NCBI RefSeq assembly: GCF_963583255.1
Contig: NC_084803.1
Coordinates: 2,833,121 to 2,897,120 of the forward strand
Direction of reading: 5' to 3'
Length of the DNA: 64,000 bases
Origin: Pyrus communis
Taxonomy: Eukaryota > Streptophyta > Magnoliopsida > Rosales > Rosaceae
The notes beneath the pieces are model-generated. The model saw only the letters and a program-made list of their open reading frames with translations. It did no database searches and was not told the origin of the DNA. Below are positions 11,162 to 24,700 of the stretch, piece by piece; position 1 is the stretch's first letter, and every line of letters starts with the position of its first letter. Made by a program: the position numbers and the translations under genes.

Positions 11162-12660
11162 TAGATAGAAATGAGATAAGCAGTGAACTCTACCAATAGT
11201 GTAGCTGCCGATCAGAAATAGAGTTTTAGGGTTGAAAGTTTCAGCTTGAATGGCATCAATGACGAACTGTATTACAGCCTCCTGCTTTGGAAAATCATAT
11301 TGCAAAACATAATGAAATGAGAGTAAACGTCACTTCGCTTCTAAATTTGTATTATGCAGTATATACTTTTCCAACAACAAAGGAAAGACATGAACTTCAT
11401 AACATATGCCGTATTCTATGTGTCAGGCTCACCTGTGGATTACAATAAGTGGTATCAAGGATGAGAGTATGGATAGAACATGTTTGCAAAAAAAAACATG
11501 CTTGCTACGCTGTCGCTATAGCGAAAGTCCCCTGTATGCAGAACAGCCTAGATACACATGGAACCGGGACCATTATCCAACAAACATAGAAAAGAAAACA
11601 AGAATACTAGGGAGTGAGGTTAGAAGGTCAGTTTGGACCACACCTTACTGTCGGGTGGTTCGAAAAGTATAATTATCGAACCAGGACAGTGGTTTGCATC
11701 CAAGCAGGTCACGTTAATACCAGCAATATTCATCTTTTGGTTGACGGGTACAACCTGTATGCTGTCCCATGGAATGCCAATCTTCATATTTACAAGCTTG
11801 GCTATGATGGAGGAGCAATAAATCTTTCCGTGACAGAAGGACTTTGTTAGACCTTGGTAATCTGCAGTAACAAATGCAATCATCTCAAACCAGATAACCT
11901 TGACCCACAAATGTCTGCAAATAACTAGCCCTTTGTAGTACCTGCCATCATTCCAAATGGGGTAAAACACCATAACTTGTGCTAAAGCTGAAGAACAATA
12001 CATACTAAAAAGTGTAGTACACAGTGACATTCACAATCCCCTGAAAGGCCACTTACCACTTGAAATGGCGTTCCTGGTTTGCAACACCACGAGGGAATAT
12101 CCCTGAGCTTCTGATTTGTAGCATTATTGTTCGCCACACCACGTTTCTGACCAGAACCTGACACCCGTTTTTCTACCCTTCGCTGTTCTCTGTTTCCTGG
12201 CAATTCCAAATCCCGGGAAGTAATCAGTGATCAATTTGTTTGCAGCTGTTCTACTAACATCATTAACTGGTGCTTCCAAAGCATCATTGGGCATATCGAC
12301 TCCATTGGCTCTCCTTTTTCTTGGCTGTGCTTCAGTTGAACTACTAGTAGTAGTAGTGGTACCTTCTTGAAGTTGAGCAAGGGCATGCACAATCTTCTTC
12401 CGCGGACCAAAGGCAGTAATGCCTATGCTAAACAAATCCTTCACATCAAATAAAAACCAACAAGAAAGAGAAATTCAATCAAAATCCAAAGCAAGTAACC
12501 AAAAGGGTGAGTTAATTGGCAAACATACCCATGTTCTATACCTCTTCTGTGAGCCATTGTAGAGTGTCCCAATCAATCTCTTCTCCAACAAAAACATCCT
12601 CGTACTTCTGTAATCCCAGGCTGACATTCTGAAAGTCTGTCCAATATTATATAGAAAATC

Positions 12661-14900
12661 ATTAAAATTCATGCACAAAATAGAAGGAACTTTGGGAGTC
12701 CGAAAAATTGGTTTGGATAATTAATGAACAAACCGATGTTTAGGACATTTAATTTATAGTATTTAAATTTCTTCCAATTTCCTGTTTTTGGGAGAAACTG
12801 TTGGTACTAGTCTCAGGCTCTCAGCTTGATATGGTGTAAATTTTAAAGAACCCATCATTTGATATTCTTACACCCTATATTTCAGCCGTGTACGGACTTG
12901 ATTGGATTGGTCACGGGGTACTCTCATATTCCATTGGACCGGCATTACTCATTCTTTTTATAGTTGCATCAATAAGTTCGATTTTGCCCCACCTTGACCC
13001 TTAGTTTCTTTGTTCTCTTATTGTTCCAGGAGTTCCCGCTGCCTTTATAGTTTTCTAAGTGTACGAGAAGGAGGAGCAAAAAATTGATGACATGGTCCTA
13101 GAAGCTCTCTCTCGTGGATGCAAATTGAAATCTGATGTTGTCAAAAAGTTCTGTACATCCAAGAAGATTGAGTGACTGACTGCTGATAGTTACCTGACAC
13201 TGCTTGCCTGAGAATCGATATAGAATTGCAGTGTTTGATACGATTGTTGTGTCATGTAGTCACTTTTCTTTCTTCAACCCTGAACATCCCTAAAAATATA
13301 AGAAACGAAGAAAGGTCCTATTTGATTTATTTTTTGTAATTACATTGTATGATTTTGTTTATTGCTCTAGTTTCTCGCTATTTTTGACACGTCTTGTAAT
13401 TTTTAAACTTTTAACTTTACCCGACGTTATATTTAGTTTCTCGTTCATTGTTATCTTATTGATTATATAATCACTTTCTGAACTTAAATGCTAGGGTTAA
13501 TAAAGCACAAGCCCACGGAGGTTGATTTTGGCCATTATGTTTGTGGAACTCATAAGTCAGGATCAGCTTTCAAGCGTAAACGACTAATTCTAACACTCAT
13601 TTTATTTTTGTTTTATAAGAACACGGTCATCCATGATTATAAATAATTTATAGTCAAAATTATAATGACGTGGCTAATTGTTTAGCTTAGAGGTTGCCAT
13701 CACGGAGTCAAGTCAACCGTGAGATTATTTATTCGGTTGCATGTTACATCTCTAAACATAATTTCATATTAGAGTTTAGTTAATAAACAATTGAAGTGTC
13801 AATTTTTTGGTAACCCAAAGCCGAAGGTGTCATTCAATTCATGGAAAATTATTGTCATCAGAAACGACAGCTATTGAGTTTTCAATAAAATGTCCACATT
13901 GTTTTTTTTTTTTTTAATTTTTTAATTTTTTTTTTTTTTTTTTTCAATTGTGGTACGATTTGGCAATTGCGATGCCTTGTGCTTAAGTTCTTATATACAA
14001 TTTTGTGGTATCCCCCACCAAGTTCCTAATATCAAAATTTAGGTAAGGGATTCAAACTCAAGTGCGAAAAGACGGATATATTATCCAAATGCCTAGTGTC
14101 AAAAGTAAGTCATTCAGTAAGAGATTCGAACTCACGTGCAAATAGGCGAACTTATTGTCTTGATTGAGTGACTTAACTTATATTTGCACATCAAGAAAGT
14201 TAATACTAACACGGTAATAATTAGAGACTAGTTTTGTATAGAGACACAAGACTTGATAATCATATATCGTCTTAGTTGGCTTGATCTCGTTGTCAACACG
14301 TGTCACTGGTATCGTCACAATTAAGAGGGTCATTGTACCGTTGGACTACTTGCTTTGGTTAATTGATTGAGACTACGACATTATTAAAGCCTAGTGCAAA
14401 TTAAAATGAGTATCGATCCATCCGGTGTCCCCATGAATAATGAACAACATTTGCATTTAAGAAAAAAAAATTGGTGCATCTTGTTACAAGAGAATTTATC
14501 TTTTCTTTGATAATTCATGTCATAAATGAAAACTTTGACGTAAATTTACTATGTATAGATGATAAAATAAGAACACTTTAAACGAATCAAGCACTATTGT
14601 GGGGATTTATTTTTCCACGTGACAATGTGGAACTTGAAGAATTCATGTGCAAAACTAACGTTTCTCGCACGTATTTGTAGCCCCAAAGAACGAAATTATC
14701 AATTAAACACTAAATTTCTCGAATTATAGTGTTATTGTGACATTTCAGATTCGGAAAAACCCAAAACCCATACTAAAACAAAATCACAGGCCCAATCGAG
14801 GAAACATAAAGCGTTTGACCAAAGCATGCCTGGCACTTTGAATTCACTTGCATTGCAACTCCCGTTTCTCTTCACTTTTTTGTTAAAAAAGGCAAATAAA
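12661..14900. other. Intergenic between the SNM1 relic and the BRCT gene; one coding-like scrap
   Basis: On the plus strand around 13062-13170 there is an exon-like frame with DDMVLEALSRGCKLKSD then VVKKFCTSKKIE and a stop; I do not recognise it. T-rich runs lie at 13903-13943. Two minus-strand B-box-like strings (complements of gattcaaactc near 14049 and gattcgaactc near 14123) suggest SINE relics. No complete gene is seen. Confidence 0.4.
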
Positions 14901-15465
14901 GTAATTAAAATCTAAAAATCTCACACAAACAGCACGTAATTCAAAATCTCTCTGCTTTCGCTCGCTCTGTCTCTAAAGAATCCATCTTTTTAGATTCATT
15001 CAGTCATTCCATTTGTTTCGTTTTCGAAAGCGAATTTACTTGTGCAGTCTCCAAACCAAAATTCACTCTTTGTCTGCAGCCTCTCTGAATCTCTGTGTCT
15101 CTTCCTCTCACTGCCTGCCACTTTCTTTGCTTTATCTTCTTCCCTTTCCAATAAGATTCTTATTCCTCCATCTCTGCAAACTTTTCCTCTTGTTTTTTCT
15201 TCCATTTCTGCTTCTGGGTCGCATCATTTCTTCCATTTCTCAATTGGGTTTGATCAATCTTCACTTCATTAAGAAACCCTTTTCTTTTCCCGCGCGCCAA
15301 TCAAATTCTTGTTCGTTGTCCTTTTCTTTAATTACCCTTTTGAGATTTTTCAGAGTTTTCTCTGATTTCATGGAACGCTGGCGTTAATTTCACCGTGTGT
15401 AATTTATTTTGTAATTTTTTATCGGAAAGTCGAATGGAGACTTGGTGGGTAATGGTGAATTTGTA

Positions 15466-18309
15466 ATGGGGGGCGGTGGCGGTGGCGGTGGGAGAGTGGA
15501 AGTGGTGAAGAGCCACGGTTGCTCTCGGCTGTCTGTTGGGTTACCATCTCAATCGCCTTCCTCTAAAGCTCTGCAACCATTTGAGCCTGCATCTCCGGCC
15601 GCATCCCCTATTGGATCGGAGGCGGTGGCTCGATCAGGCGGCGGACCCTTCGCCAGCCTTGTTATCTGCGTTACTGGTCTATCCAAGGGTAAAAGAAGAC
15701 CAAGTTTTAACTTCTGCCTGCTAATTTTCTCTGTGATGAAAGTGATTTTATATAATATATAATATATTTCTTTTTAATTTGTAGCTGTTCCTATTTGTCA
15801 TGTTGTTTTGGCAGAAGCAAGGAAACAAGTCAAGGAAGCGACTGAGAGATTAGGCGGCCAGTACAGCCCTCAGTTGCATCCTCAATGTACTCATTTGGTG
15901 GTCCAAATATCCTTGATATTCGAAATAATAGTACTTTGTTATGTTTTGTTTTTGGTATATTAGTATATTGGGGAGGAATTTATCAATGTTTTGATACATT
16001 TGGTGTTATTGTTTATGTAAATTGCAAGGCTTGAGTGCAATCTTTAACTAGTTTTACAGCTTCGGCGGACACAAGTTTGAGCATGCTTTGAAGCATGGAT
16101 CAAAAAATGGTCTGTCTATTGTTACCATTGGATGGTTTGTAGATAGTGTAAGGAAGAATGGTAAGAGAGACCATCTTATATACATGCTACCTTCATTTCT
16201 TAAGTTTTACATTGGTTTGCCGAGAAACGCTCCTTTGGTATTGGACCTACTGGTACATATTACTTGATTAATCTAAATCAAGTTGCTTTTGTCTGCTTCA
16301 GTGAGGCTGAGTGAATCACTTTACAGTATCAACAGTTTTGGAGAGAATGGTATGCGTTTGGATGAGTTGAATAGGCTCGTTGGGTTTAGTGGCACCGAAA
16401 ATTCTTGTCTACCTATTGGTGTTCGTGGAGCCAAGCAATTGGACATGAATGACGAACCACTTGTATCTGTTCGTGGAAGGGAGGCTATCAGAAGTACTGA
16501 CTCTAGTCACTCTACTTTGTCCGGTCACTCCATTTATGTCGACTTAGACATTTCATCTGAACTGAGGAATAAGGTAAAGTTATTTCTAGGAAATAGTTGC
16601 TTGTTTTTTCAGAAGACAAGTTTGTTATCCTTGTTTTACTTTTAAAAGAAAGATTTACTAGTGACATGTATTTTCCAATGCCAGAAAAAATAGATAGGGT
16701 AAACCTGTCTTTCAGTTTGTAACGTTTATCATTGTGTCTGTTTGGTAGGTTACCGAAGCTGCTAGTAGAGAGGGTGCCACATTTGTAGATCAATGGTTTG
16801 TTGGTTGCAAAGCCAGTCATGTAGTGTGTGAAGGGTCTTCAAGCCGTAAATATCTTGGCCACTCTAGCAATATTGTTACAGTGAGTCCTGCAAGGCATTC
16901 TCTGGTTTACTTGAATCAGCAAGCGCTTATACGACAATAACTTTTCATATTGGTTGTCCTTGTATCGTAGACAGCTGATGAAATCACTTGCAATGTTTGA
17001 GATTAGGGAGTGCTCTGTGTATTTATTGTTATTTGGTGTTTGATGTATCGCAGCCACTGTGGGTTTTGAAAACAGCCAAAGAGAAGTACGTACAACGGCT
17101 TGTGCACATGTCTGCAGATTTGGCCAGGCAAGTTGGTACGATGCTTGAAGAGTTGCAGAATGGCATTGCAGATGGGGTATCTTTCTACATGATGGATGAG
17201 TAGTCATATAATTTTGGTATCTATAAGTTCGTATTTTAACAATATTTTTTATTTATCTAACAGGGAACTGATGAGGGAAAAGTCCCCGAAGATGTTCAAG
17301 CTTATAGAAATAAAGCAAGCCATGAAAAGAGACTACAGATTGTGAATTCTGCTAAAACTGGGGTTAGAAATCGTCGTGGTCTTCGTATGCAGGTAATGAT
17401 AAATTTTGTTTGATTCTCTGTGGTGTTTGATCAATCTATGGTTCTTCTTCAGTGCCTCATAAGTGAATTAGTTACATTTGTTGCGAGAAGTTTTTCATGG
17501 TAAACCATCTTATTTATGTGCTCTGTTCTCGCAGACTTGCCAAACTCCAATGCGACCAATAACCCCCAGCAGCCTTTTGGATTCAATCTGCTGGTCAATC
17601 TCTGAACCAACATCAACGGCTTCAATCTACACCGAGAGTGTAAGTGTTGAAGATGGTAGTGAACATCATGAATCTGTATTCTTCGATGCAAAAGGTGATG
17701 GCAAGGATTCAGAAGCGTCGTTTGCAAACTTAACCAGACCGCTCAAGGAAAGGTTATTGAACTCTCTTCCTTCCTACTCCCAAAAACGAAAAATGGTTGC
17801 CAAATGTTATATCATCTCACACCTCTCTTTTTATGTATTTATCTGCAGTGAGAAATCTGAATTGATATTCAAAAACCATTTTCTTACTATCCTGTTCCCT
17901 GTCGATCGATTTGCTGAGATGGGGCCATCTTCTAGAACATTTTTCAGCGACAACGGGTTTACATGCTTGCAAGTGTTGGATCATATCTATAAATTTTATC
18001 AGGTACAAAATAAGACATTCCCCTCTCAGAATCCTCTGTCATTGGCTTAATGAAGGGAGGGTCGTTTAGTCTCGTGTACTTATATTGCAGGAGAACATGT
18101 CAGCCCATGAAATTGAGGCTGCAATCCACACCGACTCAAGGCATGCTGATCGGCTCCGATCAGTGTACTCCAGTAAAGAAACAGCAGAACGCGGGTATGC
18201 AATTTTCAGGCGGATTGAGTTTCTAGGCAGTCGTAGAAGTTTTGAAATGTTGAAGCGCGTCAACGGAGACAACAACAGCAATGTGTATGAGCTGTTAATT
18301 AGAGCCTAA
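15466..18309 (+). CDS. Protein with two BRCT domains (nuclear, DNA-damage type)
   Basis: Ten coding exons: 15466-15688, 15815-15906, 16058-16160, 16302-16573, 16749-16880, 17054-17176, 17264-17392, 17535-17752, 17849-18002, 18091-18309. Phases agree throughout and give 554 aa. BRCT 1 lies at about residues 62-140 (FASLVICVTGLSK, HPQCTHLVVQSFGGHKFEHA, IVTIGWFVDSV with the conserved Trp). BRCT 2 lies at about 216-295 (GHSIYVDLDISSELRNKV, ASREGATFVDQ, VTPLWVLKT). A conserved-looking C-terminal block follows at 430-554 (FPVDRFAEMGPSSRTFF, CLQVLDHIYKFYQENMS). BRCT domains bind phosphoproteins at DNA breaks; TopBP1-like and other plant BRCT proteins are candidates, and I do not assign a name. Intron 2 is of the AT-AC class. 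The ATG at 15466 follows a glycine-rich start (GGGGGGG); two short upstream frames (from 15370 and 15434) precede it. The leader from about 14950 is pyrimidine-rich. Confidence 0.85.
15907..16057 (+). other. U12-type AT-AC intron in the BRCT gene
   Basis: The intron starts ATATCCTTG directly after the CAA codon of CTHLVVQ and ends ...TTTTAC before AGC TTC GGC GGA. The 5' site matches the U12 consensus ATATCCTTT at eight of nine positions. A branch-site-like TCTTTAACT lies at 16041-16049, with the branch A 10 bases from the 3' end, as U12 introns require. No GT-AG choice here keeps the BRCT core VVQSFGGHKFEH in frame. Confidence 0.9.
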
Positions 18310-18754
18310 AGATCATCTTCTTCACCTCACTTGTTCCAAGTCGAGGGAGCATGTTTTTGATATGGCAAACTCTTAACTCCAAGGCCATGATTTCGAAACT
18401 TCCACCATCTCGCTACAAATTTTCCACTTGTTAATAGGATTTTAGGAGTTTATAGCTACTTCAAATGTATAAAATTTGTGTGCATAACGATTTTGGGTGA
18501 GTAAATTCCTCAACATTTTTAACTTTACCGAAGAAAACATATGAATTGATACATATTTATCCCAAAATACCAAGTGTCATTACCTTGATTGCCTTTACTT
18601 TATGAAAAGAGTCTGATACACAACGTATCGTTGCTACACTTCCTATCATTTTGTATAGTCGAAAGGTAACTGGGATGGTGGATTCGAAAATTACCAAACC
18701 CTTCAATTTCTATGATTATGAAACTAGCCAGCAGAAGATAGATATGTTACCTCA
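18310..18754. other. Convergent 3' regions of the BRCT and DCL3 genes
   Basis: The BRCT gene ends at 18309 (plus) and DCL3 at 18755 (minus), so this 445-bp gap holds both 3' untranslated regions. No separate gene or clear hairpin was seen. Confidence 0.6.
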
Positions 18755-21700
18755 TCACCCGCCAATTATTACTCTTTCCTGCCGTTGAAGCTCGTAAAAC
18801 AAGACGACGGCCGCAGAATCTTCTGAACTCCCCTTATCGGGTCTAGCATCTCCTGAGCAGTCAATGATGCCGGAGTTGGGTATGTGCAAGGTTACTTGTG
18901 CGACAAAACTGTTGAAGTACTTGGTTGAGCTTTCACCAAATGTGATTGGAGTTCTACGGGAAGAAAGACGGTTGTGAGGCCAAAAGTTAATAATCCAAAC
19001 ACAATTTTGTAGTGGCCAAGTTCTCTAGAATCTTGAATCAACAAAACACAATTTGTTAGTAGATTTGTAGGATTTGGTTATGGACCAACCTTGACTGAGT
19101 TCCGGTTATTTGAAAATCCGGCTTTGGCCACTGCAGTTTCTTGCACAGCTGAAAAAGAGCAGATCGAGGTCCTCCTTTCTTCATGTTGATTGCTTCAATG
19201 ACTGCATAAAAGAACCCGCAGCCGCAGCACGATTAAATGATAGTATTGCTTGATAATAACATAGTATAAGCTTCCTATCTGAATCTCTAAAGAAATGAAG
19301 CCACTTAAAGCAATTTCCGGTGATCTTGTCAGTGAGCACGAAGCAGATTAACAAAAACAAATTCTTTTTGCATTCCAGTGATTTATCAATGCACCATTTC
19401 ATTTGTGAAAAACAGTTTTGAACATTAATCATACAATTTGGAACGCATTTCACCCGTTTGAATGGAAACAGGAAGAGGTTATCAAGCGTCTAGACTCTAG
19501 TCGTAGCCCATAGGGAGTACAAGCGAGGTTCGCAAGGAGAGTAAAAGTAGGTAGAGTGTATAAGCACACAACCATGCAACTAGAGAAAATGAGAACGATA
19601 AAATGGTGCAAACCTGTGGCGGCATTGTTGGGGATAGAGGTTTTCCCGTCAATTACTGAAGGAGAAACTCCAGTTGTCTGTGCAGCTAGAGGAATTTCAG
19701 TTATCTTTTGCCTTTTATAGACCACTAACGCTGAAGAATCTTTGACAGTTACTTGGTCACCGACCTTATGGTTGATGTCAAGGGAAGTTGAATCACCTAC
19801 TTGGTCAGCATCAAGTTTCCTCTTCTTGGAAAATGAAAAACCTTTCTCCTGTTCCATAACAAAACAGTACAGCTTTAACAACATTTAGTGATGGAAACTT
19901 AACAACCAGAGAGATGCAGCAGACTACTCGTTAACAACAATTTGGGACCTCAGATCTGAACCAAGGCACGTGAACAAAAATTATGGACCCCAAACAGTAG
20001 CTCTGGCCCCAGAATTCCGAACCTAGAACTCATGAACCCCTGGTTTTGACCCTAGAACCCAGAAATCCCAACACCCGGAGCCCCAGCTTGAAATGTGAAC
20101 CCAAATTTCCAAAATTGAGATCAAGTTACAACAAAGAATCAATTTCATTTTTTTTCTTGATCCCCTTTTCATTTTCATGCCCACGACCAAATAAAAACAG
20201 ACAGACAGACATTTAGAGAACCAACAAACCTCAAGTTTCTTAAGTAAACGACGAGCTGCTTCTCCTTTTGCACATTTTTTAGTCCGATCGCACCCCTCTC
20301 CAGTCAACAGAACATCTTTCAGCTGTACAGTAAGCTTGGCATGAAACATCTCACCCTTACTGGTACACTTCTCTTTTCTATGGTACCCAAGCGAGTCGCA
20401 TAGTTCAATCAGCTCGCGTAGTGGAGGCAGCACAAGTTTGTCAGGAGTCACAATTGGAGATAATAATGGTTCAAATATTCTCCACACTTCATCAAGGTTA
20501 AGTTTGGTATCAATTAGAATTGCCCCTGCAATACTTTCCACCATGTCTCCGAGAGCCTGCAGAGATACTATTCAGATCACAAAAACAATATATAGTAACA
20601 ACAATCATATTAACAATGGTAACAAAGTGTTGATAATAATAGGAATTTTAGTCCTGATATTTGGTGGAGGGTGGAAGCTTCTCCTTGTAGGGCTACCAAT
20701 AATATTAAAAAAGTATCAAGCTAAGGAGAAGCTTAACAGCAAAGAACCTATAACTGCATGTTTAAAACTCTAAAGCAACGATAGTTTTTAGTCGTGGCAA
20801 ATTTACTTCAAGAGGAATCATGGCTAAAGGCCTAAAATACATGGGAAGCAGACAAAAGGACCCCTCTTGAACTGAAATTTTAAATTAGAATGCTGAAAGA
20901 ACCAAATAAAGACAAAAGGATTGCAGCCTAAAACAAGCAGACAACCAGTCTTTTAGAAAAACCTGAAAACAAAAGCTCAAGCTAATCTTTCAACACTATT
21001 GAAGTGAAAAACAGTTAACATAGAGCGAGATCTTACCTTAGGGCCCCTTGTGCCTTGAAGTGTGGTACCACTGTCAGGTTCTGAAAGAGACTTCACATAA
21101 TCTGTTATCTGACTTAGAAGTAACATAGAGGCATGTTGTAGATGCTGCTGGAGATCACGTCTAACAGCAACTTGTGCAAAACTTTCATTATTAACAGAAG
21201 CTGAACGCAAGTCAGTTAACTCGCCTGGATCAATATCTGTGTGGCTATGATAGAGATGCCTTGTGATAAGCAGGTCCAACACAGAGTCACCTAGAAATTC
21301 TAGTCGCTGTTGAAAATCAAGAAGTTAAGAAAAGTAAATATATGGAATTTTCACTGTTTGTTCTATACTTGGTAATTTATTACTTCTAGGTAAAATGAAT
21401 AATCTATCAAAGATTCATTTTCATAGTAGATTAATTGGTCAATTTCTGCTTCCAAGCTCACAACAATTTTCCTTCTTATTGTTGTTGGAATAGAAAAAAA
21501 AAGGTGAAAAGGTAAAGAGTCAACCAAGGCAACTCTGCATAGAACTCTCAGCATACCTCGTAACAGTAGCCATCTCCTGATTCTTGATCAGATGCATGTG
21601 TTATGGCCTCGAGTAAGAGACCCTTGGTAGAAAATTCGTATTGAAGCTTTGACTCCATGATTGCAATCTCATTAGCTTTCAGGGTGTACGAATGAAGAGA

Positions 21701-24700
21701 CGACATAGTAATTGCATCAGCAACCAAGGAAGGCTCAAGTTCTACATCAATATCGAGCCACTTCATCATATGAATTGCAGCAGGCAATCCACCAGCAACA
21801 TAGTATGCTCCTATAAGGGCTTCAACACAATCAGAGATTGTTTTGGAACACATCCATCTATGGCCCTTATCACAGCTCTTTCCAACCACAACTTTAGGGT
21901 CTTCAGTTTGGAATTTTCCATCTACGGGTACTTCTAAAGTCTCCACTCCACAATTACAAGGAATGGGTCGTAGAGAAATCTGCCCTGGAGAAACCCAACG
22001 ACATGGGTCAAACGCACAATCACGGATGTATCCCTATTAAAAAAATGCAAAGCCATTACTACATGAGCTTGAACATCAGTACCCGAGTGAATACATATAA
22101 GCATAGATAGCATGTAGTACAAGGGAAATACCTGTAACTTGCGATTTATGCCCAACCTATGTAGGTTTGAGTTACAAATAGCCAGGGTGCGGCAACTAGT
22201 TAATTGTCCTTCATGCTTTTTGGGATATTTGAGGAAGAGGTGGCAGCTCACAGTATATTTTAAAACTGAATCACCGAGCAATTCCAAGCGCTCCATAGAA
22301 AATTCATCATTGCATCTTAGTGTTGTAAGTGCTTCTAGAATCTGATCACAAAAACACAGTCAGATAAATCGTTTTTTTTACTCTATTAGAAAGATAAATG
22401 GGCAAGTCACGGAGTCTAAAAGGAGACGTACCAATAAGCTTGATATCCGAAAGCTGCTAGAATGATAATTAATCTCTTCTCTGAGTTGACTGGCTAGCAA
22501 CAAGGACTCCAAGCGATGAATCAACGATGGTAGTAAATAACATGACTTTAGAACGTCTCCCGGGATACCAATAGCGACTAGAAGCTCAGGTGGCATGTGA
22601 GCATACATAATCTGCTTTCCAATAACAACGCCAGATTGCAATGTCTTACCACCACCACCTACCCAGTTGAGAGAAAATATTAGCAACCAAACATAAAAAA
22701 TGAGATTGTATTGCTAACATAGCTTCAACAGCACGTAACTAACACTGCAACGAGTCAATTACTCACACCCACAGCCTTTTGTCACCTCCATTTACTCTTC
22801 AACAACATGCATCAGATAGATTTATTAATATAATTGTAAAAGGACCACATGCTCAATAAGTCAAACATTCAATCCCACCACCCACATGACCACAACTTTC
22901 AAACAATATACTTCCTAATAAATTAATAAAATCAAGTACCATTACTTGCAAGAAACCACGAAAGCAGCTGTCTGACTTGAAGTTTTAATAACTGGAGGGA
23001 GTTGAAGATGCAAAACTGAGATAGTATTTTCACTCAAGTACATAATACATATATGCACTGTTAGGCCAATTTTCTCCTTCAATCAATGTTATAACATGGG
23101 GAGAAACAAATACAATAGAAGGGTCATGAACAACAGTTTCATGAAAAAATTTGAAGATACAATTGAAAATTACAGAATGGATGCTTAACAAAAAAGAATA
23201 AGCCATATTGCTAAAGGATCAAGCATGCAAATCAACAAACCTTCACCATTAAAGTTCACAAGAAGGTTGTGCGGATTATGACTTTGTTTCAGTTGCAACA
23301 GAGGCTGACCAGGATAACGGAGCACAATCCCGTATCTAAACAGAAATAGCATCATTAAGAAAACTGTACAGTAATATCACTGAAACATCACACAAGGTAT
23401 GAAATAACTTACTTTTTGTTGAAGTACTCAGAAAATGAAGTATATTGTGATGATACATTGTCTTTCTTTACATCAAAAGGACTCTCAGCAGAAGTGTTAC
23501 TCATAACCTCATCAACAGAGTAGATTCTTCCAGTATGGATAGCCACCACCACCGTATCTTTGAGATTTTTTACATCAACAGAGCAATTAGCAAACTGAAC
23601 TATCCCTGCACTGTTGCACTCAGTCTCAGATGAGACGGTTCTTGGAACTGAGTTCCCTGTGTCAACGTTACACTGGCTGCTCAAACACGAGTTTCTCTTT
23701 AAGAAATCTACCACAGAAACACAAGAATTGATCCCTGCCCAATTTATTCTCCAAGATTCATCTTTTGAATCATTCAATGTCTCAACTGGAAGAAGCAAAT
23801 ATAAGCAATATGGGGTCCACAGTTTTCTTGTTTCTTTCTCCAGTGAAAGTTCTCTCTGTTTTCTAGCTGATTTGGTTCCATACAATTTCCCAAACAATCC
23901 ATTAAAGAAAAATTCCTGAAAGCACTTTGCTTTTTCCATCTGTTATGAAAATACTAGTTCCAGTAAGTACTACCCCAACAAGATACTAGTTCCAGTGAGT
24001 ACTACAAAGAAAAAACATAAATTTGAGTTCAAATGCTTAAGATGTACCTGTTTCCCGTCTAAATGAACCTCCCCACAGAAAGAAACAGAAGCCTTGACTG
24101 TTTTCGAAATCAGGTAAAGGTCCAATTTGAGATTCCCCACATCATCAGCAAGCTTCGACTCAATGAGAAGAACAAATCCAGAATACAACTCACTGGCAAT
24201 GTTACAGGAGAAGTCAAACTTATATCCCTGAAAAATGACAGCATCAAGTTTCTCCCCCCAAGTTCCAGATAGCATACGAATGCAAGTTGTACCATGTAGT
24301 TCCTTCCTTTTAGTAGTTCCTTTAAAGACCAAATACAATTATTTATATTAAAAAGATGAAAACAACAAAAGAAAACCAGGAACAGAAACTGCATCAGCAC
24401 ATAGCCACATGGAATATGGGGTGCCAAAACAAAAATCAAGATGCAGTAAGACAGAGATGATAAAGCTGGTTTAGAAAGTGAATACAGATTTGATAACCAA
24501 AACGTTTTGGCAGCCCTGTTTACATCATTCAGCAGTTAAATTTCAAAGCAAATGACACCAAGCATTAGGCCAAGGAACAGTTGTTAACTTTTAGCCACAA
24601 TCGAAAACAAATAGAAAGTGATTATTCATAAATATAAATCAAAGAATGACTGACTCATAAAAAGCAATTTAAGTTCATTGTGCATCAGCAAGCACTCAGA

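Larger units (their letters stand above)
8947..12660 (-). pseudogene. SNM1-like: SNM1-type DNA cross-link repair nuclease, decayed copy
   Basis: SNM1/Pso2 proteins are 5' exonucleases with a metallo-beta-lactamase and beta-CASP fold that act on inter-strand cross-links. Recognisable pieces in order on the minus strand: SAM-like domain (LQKYEDVF...EEIDWDTLQWLTEE, about 12542-12620); LFSIGITAFGPRKKIVHAL (12440-12380); KLITDYFPGFG; PGTPFQV (near 12070); YQGLTKSFCHGKIYCSS to CLDANHCPGSIIILFEPP (11860-11650); LHTGDFRYS (about 11540); HTLILDTTYCNPQ (11480-11440); QEAVIQFVIDAIQAE to GSYTIG (11290-11190); KERLFLEVARVLRKKIFVNA to WTLASFKRLKH (9780-9590); FSPTGWTFGKGKKKSSGRR (9335-9265); YEVPYSEHSSFTELKEF (9150-9085); VNNHGPDSANAMVSPLSS and TAA at 8947. 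Lesions: a frame change near 12190; the HxHxDH metal-binding exon is unrecognisable near 12000-12050; an A9 run (11488-11496 on plus) shifts frame; a donor near 9250 reads CT instead of GT; the last exon is disrupted by a 44-bp duplication/insertion. The N-terminus before the SAM-like region is absent. Confidence 0.88.

Noticed and set aside
13903..13943. Long T-rich tract as a functional element
   Set aside because: Only homopolymer runs; nothing else supports a terminator or transposon end there.
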